Source: Ruminococcus sp. (GTDB lineage Bacteria; Bacillota; Clostridia; Oscillospirales; Ruminococcaceae). Taken from it: a DNA stretch of 25,586 nt. Positions 8,208 to 15,449 of this stretch are shown here, in pieces. The notes below the pieces were generated by a model, which saw only the letters and a list, made by a program, of their open reading frames with translations, made no database searches and was not told the origin of the DNA. Where the stretch lies: assembly GCF_019417665.1 (NCBI RefSeq), contig NZ_DXUU01000042.1:1-25586 (forward strand). Direction: 5' to 3'. A program made the translations under genes and the position numbers. Position 1 is the stretch's first letter. Every line of letters begins with the position of its first letter.

Positions 8208-8825
8208 ATGAGTCATCGAATCATTACAATTGAAAGAGAATATGCAAGCGGCGGCCGTGAGATCGGCGAACTGGTGGCGCAGCGCTTGGGGATTCCGTGT
8301 TATAATCGGGAGATCCTGAAAATGGCGTCGGAGCGCTGCAACGTTTCTATGGAATACCTGGAGACAGCGGAAGAAGCTGCACCGAAGAGTTTTTTGTACA
8401 CGCTGATGTTGACTTCCAGCCCCACACGTACCATTGAGGAAAACTTGCCCCTGTCGGATAAGGTCTACATCATTGAAACGAATATTATCCGGGAACTGGC
8501 AGAAAAGGGCGATTGTGTCATTGTAGGACGCTGTGCAAGTTATATTCTGCGTGATCTGGAGAATCTGTTCAACGTGTTTATCTATGCGGATACAAAGTCT
8601 CGTTCAGAACGTGCTGTAAAGGAATATCAGGTTGAGCCGCGCCGGGTGGAGGCAATGCTCCGTAAGACTGACAAGCGGCGTGAGACATTTTATAGCATCA
8701 ACACAGGCGGCAATTGGTACGACAAGGACAATTATCATCTGTGCCTGAACAGCGGTGTTCTGGGATTGGAGTTGTGTGCAGAACTGATTGTGGAGACGGC
8801 GAAGAAAACAATTTATCAGCCGTGA
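8208..8825 (+). CDS. Cytidylate kinase-like family protein
   Basis: A 205-residue protein of the cytidylate-kinase-like P-loop family, common in gut Firmicutes. The N-terminus IITIEREYASGGREIG (residues 5-20) is the diagnostic nucleotide-binding loop, in which a Ser-Gly-Gly-Arg stretch replaces the classic GKS/T. A mid-protein CVIVGRCASYIL motif and a basic RRVEAMLRKTDKRRETFY segment, resembling the lid region of nucleoside monophosphate kinases, also fit. It probably phosphorylates a nucleotide or related substrate, but the true substrate of this subfamily is unclear and genuine Cmk may be encoded elsewhere. A GGAGG-type site lies about 8 bases before the ATG. It stands alone with its own promoter. 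Confidence 0.85.
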   Translation: MSHRIITIEREYASGGREIGELVAQRLGIPCYNREILKMASERCNVSMEYLETAEEAAPKSFLYTLMLTSSPTRTIEENLPLSDKVYIIETNIIRELAEKGDCVIVGRCASYILRDLENLFNVFIYADTKSRSERAVKEYQVEPRRVEAMLRKTDKRRETFYSINTGGNWYDKDNYHLCLNSGVLGLELCAELIVETAKKTIYQP

Positions 8826-8902
8826 ACGATTTTGTCATGTAATATTTGAAGCAACACTGCTTTCAGCTTGCAGTAAATTGTTTCTGAACAGTTAGACGAA
8901 AT

Positions 8903-8908
8903 TATAAT
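8903..8908 (+). promoter_or_regulatory. Possible -10 element before the dockerin protein gene
   Basis: A TATAAT hexamer at 8903-8908 with only a weak -35 (TTGTTT at 8878-8883, 19-base spacer). If used, the transcript would run into the hairpin at 8929-8966 before the gene. Confidence 0.35.
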
Positions 8909-8928
8909 GATAAAGGCAAATTTATGCG

Positions 8929-8966
8929 AAGCGGCTAAGAGAGATCTTGGTCGCTTTTGTTTTCTT
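8929..8966 (+). terminator. Intrinsic terminator between the kinase-like and dockerin genes
   Basis: AAGCGGCTAAGA (8929-8940) pairs with TCTTGGTCGCTT (8945-8956), 12 bp with two G-U pairs and a GAGA tetraloop, followed by TTGTTTTC. It ends about 8 bases before the ribosome binding site of the next gene. It may end the upstream transcript or act as an attenuator. Confidence 0.7.
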
Positions 8967-8986
8967 CTGAATTGGAGGACATAACA

Positions 8987-10117
8987 ATGAAAAAATTATT
9001 GGCTTTTCTTGTATCATGTACCTGTGCCATTTGTGCAGTGCCGCAGGTGTCGGCATATGCAGATGAACCAAACCTGAACGGTTGGCTGATGTGGCACAGT
9101 TATACGGATTATTTTGCATTGGACAGCAGGCTGTACGTCCGTGATCCTGACGGAGAGATCACAGAATTCACCGGAGATTTTAAACACGCTATGAATGGTG
9201 ATTTCGGTAATTCTCCGGAAGATGTTGTTTTTATGGCGATTGATAACGATATGGACGAATGGGATATTTACCTCAGTAAATCAGGCGTTATCACAAATCT
9301 GACCGAAAACAGCGGTTTCCGCAATGAAGATCCGAAATTTTCTCCCGATGGTAAAACCATCACATTTAAAAGAGGCTTTTGGAGCAGTCAGGAAAATGAT
9401 TTTGTGTATAACCTTGCCATATTTGATTTGGAAAGCGGAGAAATTACAATTCTGACCGATGATATTTACGAAGAAGCCATGCCTTACTTTTCAAGCGATG
9501 GAAAGTACATATACTATACCGATTACACAAATAATCCCGGATCGATACGCCGATTGAAGCTGGAGGATAACAGCACAGAAACGGTTTACGCAGAGCCTGA
9601 AGTATGTGCCTATTATCCCATTATAATGGGACAGGCTGTATACTTTGCAAAATGGTATTCCACCGAAAATCACACAGATATGATCCTTTGTCTTGAGGAT
9701 GGAGAATATACTGAAATGCCGTTTAATTCTCCGGATTACAACTGTTCTGACCCTTGTCCGATTGACGAAAATGAGATGATCTACAGTGGTTCGCAAAGCG
9801 GCAATTACGACTTATATTATTTTGATGGGGAGATCTCCCAGCCGATAGCCGGTATCAATACAGACTGGAATGAGTTGGGCGCAGCATTTTTCTCATGTGA
9901 GGAAAAAACTGTTTTAGGTGATGTCAACGCAGACGGTCAGTTTTCAATTGCGGACGTTGTATTGATGCAGCGATGGCTTTTGGCAGTTCCAGATACAGAG
10001 CTTGCAGACTGGCAGGCAGGTGATCTTTTTGCGGATGGCAAACTGAATGCCTTTGACCTTTGTGCGATGAGGAAAGCTCTGGTGCAATCATCTGTCCAGA
10101 ATTCTTCAGACAACTGA
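8987..10117 (+). CDS. Secreted beta-propeller protein with C-terminal type I dockerin
   Basis: A 376-residue secreted protein. Residues 1-25 form a Sec signal peptide ending near VSAYA. Residues about 30-300 contain TolB/WD40-like (PD40) blades, seen in PKFSPDGKTITF (117-127) and PYFSSDGKYIYYT (166-178). Residues 308-366 are a type I dockerin with two calcium-loop repeats, GDVNADGQFSIADVVLMQRW and GDLFADGKLNAFDLCAMRKAL. The dockerin should dock the protein into a cellulosome or onto a cell-surface cohesin. No catalytic motif is visible, so the propeller may bind carbohydrate or protein. The start at 8987 is set by GGAGGA at 8974; the upstream in-frame ATG at 8957 falls in the terminator hairpin. 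The cohesin partner is not in the window. Confidence 0.85.
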   Translation: MKKLLAFLVSCTCAICAVPQVSAYADEPNLNGWLMWHSYTDYFALDSRLYVRDPDGEITEFTGDFKHAMNGDFGNSPEDVVFMAIDNDMDEWDIYLSKSGVITNLTENSGFRNEDPKFSPDGKTITFKRGFWSSQENDFVYNLAIFDLESGEITILTDDIYEEAMPYFSSDGKYIYYTDYTNNPGSIRRLKLEDNSTETVYAEPEVCAYYPIIMGQAVYFAKWYSTENHTDMILCLEDGEYTEMPFNSPDYNCSDPCPIDENEMIYSGSQSGNYDLYYFDGEISQPIAGINTDWNELGAAFFSCEEKTVLGDVNADGQFSIADVVLMQRWLLAVPDTELADWQAGDLFADGKLNAFDLCAMRKALVQSSVQNSSDN

Positions 10118-10160
10118 ACTGGCTCTTATGCGATTGGTCAGGAAGTTTTTCAAAAAATAG

Positions 10161-10189
10161 TTGACAATCCACTTGAAATTTGCTATACT
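10161..10189 (+). promoter_or_regulatory. Sigma-A promoter of the T-box transcript
   Basis: TTGACA (10161-10166), a 17-base spacer and TATACT (10184-10189). Transcription should start near 10196, at the beginning of the T-box leader. Confidence 0.88.
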
Positions 10190-10195
10190 ATAAAA

Positions 10196-10419
10196 AACAT
10201 TATTTGCAGCGCTGAACGGAGTGACTGTGGCTTTTGCCGTACAGAGAGGGCGTGTCTGGTGAAAACGTCTCGGCAGGGTACAGGTGCTGCCCGGGAGCTG
10301 TTCCGGGAAACCGGAACGTATGTCCTGCGTTAAAGGATATCGAGGGGAACGCATGGCGTTCCCGAATTTGGGTGGTAACACGAAGGCCTTCGTCCCATTT
10401 GGCGGCGAGGGTCTTTTTT
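10196..10419 (+). promoter_or_regulatory. T-box leader (tRNA-sensing riboswitch)
   Basis: A tRNA-sensing RNA upstream of the hisJ-like gene. Stem I (about 10206-10300) contains the conserved AGAGAGG and GGTGAAAA stretches of the apical region. A GTTCCGG-GAAA-CCGGAAC hairpin (10299-10316) and a stem III hairpin (GGGAACGC / GCGTTCCC, 10354-10372) follow. The T-box sequence GGGTGGTAACACG is at 10370-10382. The antiterminator would pair TGGG (10369-10372) with CCCA (10394-10397) and CGAAGG with CCTTCG. The TGGT bulge predicts a tRNA with discriminator base A. By its distance from the basal helix the specifier triplet may be GCC (10289-10291, Ala); UAC (10279-10281, Tyr) is the alternative. I see no His codon in this region. 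Confidence 0.88.
10385..10419 (+). terminator. T-box-controlled terminator
   Basis: GGCCTTCGTC (10385-10394) pairs with GGCGAGGGTC (10404-10413) as a 10-bp stem with three G-U pairs, then TTTTTT. It is mutually exclusive with the antiterminator because both use CCTTCGTC. Confidence 0.85.
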
Positions 10420-10439
10420 GTTGGTTAGGAGTGAATAAA

Positions 10440-11285
10440 ATGCTTCCCATGGATTGTCATACCCACACAAAAATATCCCCCGATGGTACCGGAACGGTGC
10501 AGCAGCTCTGTGACCGGGCGGCGGAGCTTGGACTGCCTGTCCTTGCCGTGACAGAGCATGTGGAAATGAACCGCTTCTTTTCTCAGGCACATTACGGTAT
10601 CCAGCCCCGGAACGAGTGGGAAGTATTCAGCCACGCCGCCGTGCTGGAACAGTCTCTGGAGACTCTCACGGCAGCAAAGGAACAGGCGGTCCAGCAAGGC
10701 GTTACATTTCTCTGCGGCATGGAAATGGGTCAGCCCAATGCTGATTTCGGACTGTCCGAAAGTGTTGTAAAGGATGTGCGGCTGGATTTTGTCATTGCAT
10801 CTCTCCACGAACTGTTGGAGCAGCCGGACTTTTTCTGTCTGGACTATAGGCAGGAATCTATCCTGGCGCTGCTGGAGGATTATTTTTCTCAGCTGTATGA
10901 CATTTGCCGCTGGGGAAAATTTGATGTGCTGGGACATCTGACTTATCCGCTGCGTTATATCGAAGGAGAAGCCGGCATTCCCGTGGAACTGTCACCCTAT
11001 GAGGAGCAGATCCGTGCCTGTTTCCGGGCACTTATTGCCAATGGCTGCGGCATTGAACTGAATGCCTCCGGATTCCGCCAAAAGTACGGCAAGCCCTTTC
11101 CTACGCTGGAATATTTACAGATGTACCGGGAATTAGGCGGCGAAATCCTCACCTTCGGCTCTGATGCCCATTGTGCAGAAGACCTGGGGAAGGGTATTGC
11201 GGATGGTGTACAGTTGGCAAAGGCGGCAGGGTTCACAAATGCCTGTTATTTTGTGAAGCGGAAACCAGTGTTTCTGACAATATAA
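10440..11285 (+). CDS. PHP-family phosphatase, HisJ-type histidinol-phosphatase
   Basis: A 281-residue PHP (polymerase and histidinol phosphatase) domain enzyme. Metal-binding motifs are DCHTHT (His7, His9), the VTEHVE stretch, CGMEMG, SLHELL, LGHLTYPLRY and the C-terminal FGSDAH, all in HisJ order. The expected reaction is histidinol phosphate to histidinol in histidine synthesis. The start is ATG 10440 with AGGAG at 10428-10432. A longer frame from 10284 would run through the T-box terminator and is not real. No other his genes are near. The next genes are a Lrp/AsnC regulator and an aminotransferase. With a leader that does not seem to read a His codon, the true substrate could be another phosphate ester (inference). 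Confidence 0.85.
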   Translation: MLPMDCHTHTKISPDGTGTVQQLCDRAAELGLPVLAVTEHVEMNRFFSQAHYGIQPRNEWEVFSHAAVLEQSLETLTAAKEQAVQQGVTFLCGMEMGQPNADFGLSESVVKDVRLDFVIASLHELLEQPDFFCLDYRQESILALLEDYFSQLYDICRWGKFDVLGHLTYPLRYIEGEAGIPVELSPYEEQIRACFRALIANGCGIELNASGFRQKYGKPFPTLEYLQMYRELGGEILTFGSDAHCAEDLGKGIADGVQLAKAAGFTNACYFVKRKPVFLTI

Positions 11286-11310
11286 TTTTTTATGAAAGGA
11301 AGAGACGATT

Positions 11311-11793
11311 ATGAGAGAACAACTGATCGCATTATTGCAGCAGAACGCCCGCACTTCTGATGCGGAGCTTGCCGTTATGCTCGGCGTGACCGAGGCGGAG
11401 GTGACTGCCGAGATCCAGAAGCTGGAGGCAGAAGGTGTGATCAAGGGCTATAGTGCCATTGTTAATGATGAGATTGCTAACAAGGATATGGTAACCGCTA
11501 TCATTGAACTGCGTGTTACCCCTCAGCGTGACTGCGGCTATGAGGAGATTGCCCATACTATTATGCAGTATGACGAGGTGGAGAGCATAGCCCTTATGGC
11601 AGGGGCGTATGACTTGTCTGTGACTGTTAAGGGGATGAACGTAAAGGAAGTTTCCATGTTTGTTTCCCAGCGTCTGGCACCTCTTGCAGGCGTGCTGTCT
11701 ACAGCGACTTATTTTGTCCTGAAAAAATACAAGGAAAAGGGTATTATCATTGAGGGTGAAGAAAAAGACGAGCGTGGATATTATTTCCCGTGA
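11311..11793 (+). CDS. Lrp/AsnC family transcriptional regulator
   Basis: A 160-residue regulator with an N-terminal winged helix-turn-helix (about residues 1-50; NARTSDAELAVMLGVTEAEV is the HTH core). A RAM (amino-acid-binding) domain follows at about 60-140, with the MAGAYDLSVTVKG motif. Members form dimers or octamers and respond to amino acids. GAAAGGAAG precedes the ATG. The gene starts 25 bases after the PHP gene and ends 27 bases before the aminotransferase. An AsnC-type regulator beside a class I aminotransferase is a frequent pair in Clostridia and suggests local control by the aminotransferase substrate or product. Confidence 0.92.
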   Translation: MREQLIALLQQNARTSDAELAVMLGVTEAEVTAEIQKLEAEGVIKGYSAIVNDEIANKDMVTAIIELRVTPQRDCGYEEIAHTIMQYDEVESIALMAGAYDLSVTVKGMNVKEVSMFVSQRLAPLAGVLSTATYFVLKKYKEKGIIIEGEEKDERGYYFP

Positions 11794-11820
11794 GATGAAT
11801 GCGGAAAGGGGAGAGAAATC

Positions 11821-13002
11821 GTGTTGAACTATGACACGCTTCTTTCAGATGAGGTAAAGAAGATGAAGCCATCCGGTATCCGGAAGTTTTTCGACCTTGC
11901 GGCAACCATGGACGGCGTGATCAGCCTGGGCGTAGGTGAACCGGATTTCCAGACGCCGTGGACAGTACGCAAGGCTGCTGTGGACAGCTTGGAACGAAAG
12001 CGGATGGTATATACTGCTAACTCTGGTATGGCAGAACTGCGTCAGGAGATCAGCAATTATATTCAGCGGAAATATGACATCAGCTATCACCCGGAGGATG
12101 AGGTCATCGTGACTGTAGGCGGCTCTGAGGCAATTGACCTTGCCATCCGTGCTGTGGTGAATCCAGGGGATGAAGTGCTGGTGGTGGAGCCGTCTTTTGT
12201 CTGCTATAAGCCTATTGTGGAACTGATGCATGGCGTAGCAGTGCCTATTTCTACCAAGCTGGAGAATAAATTCAAGCTAACGGCACAGGAACTGCGGGAG
12301 CATATCACAGACCGCACCAAACTGCTCATTCTGCCTTATCCCAACAATCCCACCGGCGGTATTATGACCCGGGAAGATCTGGAGGCAATTGCGGAGGTGC
12401 TCCGGGATACAAATATTTTGGTGCTGTCCGATGAAATTTACTCGGAGTTGACCTATGGCAGAAAGCATGTTTCTATTGCTTCGCTGGAAGGAATGCAGGA
12501 GCGAACCATTTATGTCAGCGGATTTTCCAAGGCATTTGCCATGACAGGCTGGCGGCTGGGTTATGTCTGCGCCCCGAAGCCTCTGGCACAGCAGATGCTG
12601 AAAATTCACCAGTATGCCATTATGAGTGCACCTACTTTGAGCCAACATGCGGCAATTGTGGCTCTCCGGGAGTGCGACCAGGAAGTACAGAAAATGGTGG
12701 ACGAATATAACATGCGTCGTCGGATGCTGGTGGATGGCTTTAATCGAATTGGGCTGACCTGCTTTGATCCAGAGGGTGCTTTTTACATTTTCCCATGTAT
12801 CCGCAGCACTGGCATGACGAGTGAGGAATTCTGTGAAGCTCTTTTGCAAGAAGAAAAAGTTGCTGTTGTGCCGGGCAATGCTTTCGGGGACAGTGGCGAG
12901 GGCTTTGTACGTGTATCCTATGCCTATTCTTTGAAGCATTTGCAGGAAGCGCTTCGCCGGATGGAGCGTTTTGTCAAGCGCCATAAAGGAGCCGAGGCAT
13001 GA
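11821..13002 (+). CDS. Pyridoxal-phosphate aminotransferase, class I
   Basis: A 393-residue fold-type I aminotransferase of the aspartate/aromatic (AAT Ib, PatA/AraT-like) group. Key parts are VGGSEAIDLA (cofactor phosphate site), NNPTGG (175-180), SDEIYS with Asp204, SGFSKAFAMTGWRLGY with the Schiff-base Lys237, and the C-terminal VRVSYAYS arginine region that binds the substrate carboxylate. The exact amino donor cannot be read from sequence. The start is GTG at 11821, placed about 8 bases after AAGGGGAG. TTG follows as the second codon and no ATG lies close. The stop overlaps the ATG of ispE by four bases (ATGA), so the two are translationally coupled. Confidence 0.92.
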   Translation: MLNYDTLLSDEVKKMKPSGIRKFFDLAATMDGVISLGVGEPDFQTPWTVRKAAVDSLERKRMVYTANSGMAELRQEISNYIQRKYDISYHPEDEVIVTVGGSEAIDLAIRAVVNPGDEVLVVEPSFVCYKPIVELMHGVAVPISTKLENKFKLTAQELREHITDRTKLLILPYPNNPTGGIMTREDLEAIAEVLRDTNILVLSDEIYSELTYGRKHVSIASLEGMQERTIYVSGFSKAFAMTGWRLGYVCAPKPLAQQMLKIHQYAIMSAPTLSQHAAIVALRECDQEVQKMVDEYNMRRRMLVDGFNRIGLTCFDPEGAFYIFPCIRSTGMTSEEFCEALLQEEKVAVVPGNAFGDSGEGFVRVSYAYSLKHLQEALRRMERFVKRHKGAEA

Positions 13003-13850
13003 AGTCGGTGACAAGAATTGCTCCTGCAAAGATCAATCTGGGGCTGGATATCGTGGGTACTCGTGCAGATGGATATCATCTACTGGAAACGGTTTTTCAG
13101 GCAGTTTCCATCTGCGATCGGGTGACAGTGACGCTGACAGATGCGCAGGGTATTACACTCCGCTGTGCTGACCCGGCGGTGCCCTGCGATGAAAAAAATA
13201 TCGCATGGAAAGCGGCGGCGAAATTCTGTGAAGCTGCCGGGCTTAACCAGAGTGTGGAAATTGCACTGGAAAAGCATATTCCTATGCAGGCAGGCATGGG
13301 CGGCGGCAGTACAGATGGGGCTGCGGTTCTGCTGGCATTGCAGGAACTGATGGGGAATCCCCTTTCTCAGGAGCAGCTCTGCCAGATCGCCGTGAAACTG
13401 GGCGCAGATGTCCCCTTTTTCTTGTACGGCGGTACGGCATATGCAGCCGGTATTGGCGAGGAACTGGAGCAATTGCCGCCTTTTGCGGGAAAGCATCTGG
13501 TTATTGCAAAGGGAACTGCCGGCGTGTCTACGGTGGAGGCTTATCGGGAGATCGACAGCCTGCAAAAACCGAAGCATCCTCCAGTGCAGCAGCTGCGAAA
13601 AGCCCTGAAACAGGGGGCAGATACAGCGGAAATTGCATCACTCTGCGGCAATTTGTTTGAGGATGCAGTGCATCTGCCGGAGGTGGCGGAGATACGGCGT
13701 ATTATGCTGGAACAGGGCACACTTTGCAGCGTAATGACCGGCAGCGGTGCGGCGGTGTTTGGATTATTCAACGAGCAGGAGACGGCGGAACAGGCGTGTG
13801 AGATTTTGAAAAAGCATGTGGATTTTGCTGAAGTCTGCGAAACATTATAA
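12999..13850 (+). CDS. ispE: 4-diphosphocytidyl-2-C-methyl-D-erythritol kinase
   Basis: A GHMP-family kinase of 283 residues in the MEP isoprenoid pathway. It phosphorylates CDP-methylerythritol with ATP. Features are the N-terminal APAKINLGL with Lys11, the ATP loop PMQAGMGGGSTDGAA (95-109), the catalytic Asp138 in LGADVPFF and the C-terminal MTGSGAAVFGLF motif. It overlaps the aminotransferase stop by 4 bases, so it depends on the upstream transcript and probably on ribosome coupling. A strong two-way terminator follows. Its place at the end of an amino-acid metabolism unit is unusual but ispE is a mobile neighbour in Clostridia. Confidence 0.95.
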   Translation: MKSVTRIAPAKINLGLDIVGTRADGYHLLETVFQAVSICDRVTVTLTDAQGITLRCADPAVPCDEKNIAWKAAAKFCEAAGLNQSVEIALEKHIPMQAGMGGGSTDGAAVLLALQELMGNPLSQEQLCQIAVKLGADVPFFLYGGTAYAAGIGEELEQLPPFAGKHLVIAKGTAGVSTVEAYREIDSLQKPKHPPVQQLRKALKQGADTAEIASLCGNLFEDAVHLPEVAEIRRIMLEQGTLCSVMTGSGAAVFGLFNEQETAEQACEILKKHVDFAEVCETL

Positions 13851-13853
13851 AGA

Positions 13854-13899
13854 AAAAGGCGAACACTTTCCCGGATGCAGGGAATTGTGTTCGCCTTTT
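13854..13899. terminator. Bidirectional terminator between ispE and the MFS gene
   Basis: AAAAGGCGAACAC (13854-13866) pairs perfectly with GTGTTCGCCTTTT (13887-13899), and an inner TTCCC/GGGAA stem extends it. A and T runs on both sides suit both converging genes. Confidence 0.92.
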
Positions 13900-13902
13900 G
13901 GT

Positions 13903-15096
13903 TTATTCAGCGTAAGGTTTTGTTCGTTTTCGCATGACCACATACAACAGGAAGAACAGCAATGCCGCCAGTGGCAGGATCTTGATGCTGACAGCAAATC
14001 CCAGTTGTTCCACCAGCGTTCCGAATCCGGCATTGAATGCGATGTCAAAGAGGGTTGCCACTGCTGTGATGAATCCCACAGCAATGCCATTTTGCGCTCT
14101 GGGGTAGTATGTACCGATAATTAGCACAATGGTCGGCCACAGAATGGAGAATGCCAATCCTGACAGCAGCAGGGGAATGATACCTGCACGCTCCAGCAGA
14201 ATACCTACAAGATACAGCACTGCGCCAATGCCGGCAAAAATGGCAATACTCCGTGCCGGGTTCAGTTTCTGTACCAGAGACGCAAAGAGTAACCGCCCGA
14301 TGGTAATGCCGCCGAAGAAAATGGACAGGTATAGGGCAGCACGTTCCCGGGTGTATCCCAGATATTCGCTGCCGTAGGTGACCATCCAGTTTTGCAGCCC
14401 GTGTTCTGCCACGTAGTAAAAACCGCAGATGCAGATGAGATACTTGCACGCTGGATTTTTCAGAATATTCTTGTAGGATTCCAGTGTCCCCCGGATACCC
14501 TTGTTTTCGGGGACTTCCTGTTTTGGGAAAGGAATACGCCACAGGAAAAACAATCCCACAATGCCCAGCGCTAGGAGCACCAGGTTGAAAATATGCCACG
14601 CCTGCATATCCGAAGCCACTTTTCCACCGATGTTTTGGGCGGAGAATATGCCGATGCCGTTGGTGAAATTGAATATGTTGATGTAAAATGCCGGTGTTGC
14701 AAAGAGCAGCGGTGTGACCACATTGAGGGAAGTGGACAGCATGGTGGATGCCCCCAGACTGAATATCATGCAGATGAGCAGTACAGAGTAGTTTTCCGTG
14801 AGAATATAACAGAGGACCGCTGCCATCCACAGGAGGGTCACAGTAAAGAGAAAGCGCTTTTTGGACATGCGATCCAGAAAATAGCCGCCGATAAATAGGA
14901 ACAGCAAGTTACCCACATAGCTGCACATGATGATCATGGAGGATTGGGTCTTGGTCAGGGTGAACGTGTCCTCAAACAGGGGGAGGAATACGCCCCGCAG
15001 TCCATCGCTGGCACCCAGGACGATCATCATGAGGATGTAGTAGGCAAGGATGAAGCATCTGTTTTGCTGTTTCGGGGCAGATAGGGGGTTGGGCAT
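13903..15096 (-). CDS. Major facilitator superfamily transporter
   Basis: A 397-residue integral membrane protein with about 12 hydrophobic segments. The loop between helices 2 and 3, GGYFLDRMSKKR (about residues 70-81), matches the MFS signature (G-x-x-x-D-R-x-G/S-R/K-R). A central cytoplasmic loop (around residues 190-215) splits two six-helix halves, and a second copy of the signature is degenerate. It moves a small solute by ion coupling; the substrate is not readable, though the general form recalls sugar or drug transporters. GGAG in AAAAGGAG lies about 9 bases before the ATG at 15096. A perfect dyad at 15124-15138 lies in the promoter region and may control it. Confidence 0.85.
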   Translation of the reverse strand: MPNPLSAPKQQNRCFILAYYILMMIVLGASDGLRGVFLPLFEDTFTLTKTQSSMIIMCSYVGNLLFLFIGGYFLDRMSKKRFLFTVTLLWMAAVLCYILTENYSVLLICMIFSLGASTMLSTSLNVVTPLLFATPAFYINIFNFTNGIGIFSAQNIGGKVASDMQAWHIFNLVLLALGIVGLFFLWRIPFPKQEVPENKGIRGTLESYKNILKNPACKYLICICGFYYVAEHGLQNWMVTYGSEYLGYTRERAALYLSIFFGGITIGRLLFASLVQKLNPARSIAIFAGIGAVLYLVGILLERAGIIPLLLSGLAFSILWPTIVLIIGTYYPRAQNGIAVGFITAVATLFDIAFNAGFGTLVEQLGFAVSIKILPLAALLFFLLYVVMRKRTKPYAE

Positions 15097-15123
15097 AGGG
15101 AAAACTCCTTTTTATACATAATT

Positions 15124-15138
15124 ATGAATCGGATTCAT
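15124..15138. promoter_or_regulatory. Perfect 7+1+7 dyad, candidate operator
   Basis: ATGAATC-G-GATTCAT is a perfect palindrome between the MFS gene (minus) and the small membrane protein (plus), about 28 bases upstream of the MFS start codon. Its size and place suit a dimeric repressor site, but no protein can be assigned. Confidence 0.5.
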
Positions 15139-15186
15139 AGAAACCTTCCGGAAATCCATGGCATAGAATAAATCAGGGGCGATACC

Positions 15187-15387
15187 ATGAAAGAACACCT
15201 GCAACGGCTGTTATGCGTGAAAAGCATTGTCACACTGATATTGACCCTGATCTTTTCCGTACTGTCCCTGAAGGGTATCATCAGCGGCGAGCAGTTTGCC
15301 ACCATATTTACTACTGTCATATCCTTTTATTTCGGCACGCAGCACGAACGCATGGTTAATAAATCCGAATCCGAAAAAACAGAATGA
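15187..15387 (+). CDS. Small holin-like membrane protein (66 aa)
   Basis: A 66-residue protein with two hydrophobic segments, about 12-31 (IVTLILTLIFSVLSLKGIIS) and 36-50 (FATIFTTVISFYFGT), and a charged C-terminal tail. The pattern KSIVTLxLTxxFxxLxxxGxISGEQFxTIFTxVISFYFGTQ resembles small membrane proteins found in the lysis modules of Clostridia phages. No phage gene surrounds it here, so it is a domesticated or orphan copy. An AGGGGCG stretch about 8 bases before the ATG is a modest ribosome binding site. A terminator hairpin follows directly. Function unknown; a holin-like role is inference. Confidence 0.65.
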   Translation: MKEHLQRLLCVKSIVTLILTLIFSVLSLKGIISGEQFATIFTTVISFYFGTQHERMVNKSESEKTE

Positions 15388-15390
15388 CTC

Positions 15391-15429
15391 AAAAAATCGC
15401 CCTGCGCCGAAAACGGACAGAACGATTTT
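15391..15429. terminator. Terminator of the phosphoglucomutase gene, possibly bidirectional
   Basis: AAAATCG (15393-15399) and CGATTTT (15423-15429) enclose smaller CTG/CAG and CCG/CGG pairs. On the minus strand the stem ends in six T, just after the phosphoglucomutase stop. On the plus strand it follows the small membrane protein. Confidence 0.75.
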
Positions 15430-15449
15430 GTTCTATTCAAACGTGAAGA

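Noticed and set aside
10284..10439. Upstream extension of the PHP phosphatase
   Set aside because: It would translate the T-box and its terminator; the ATG at 10440 has a good ribosome site and matches the family start.
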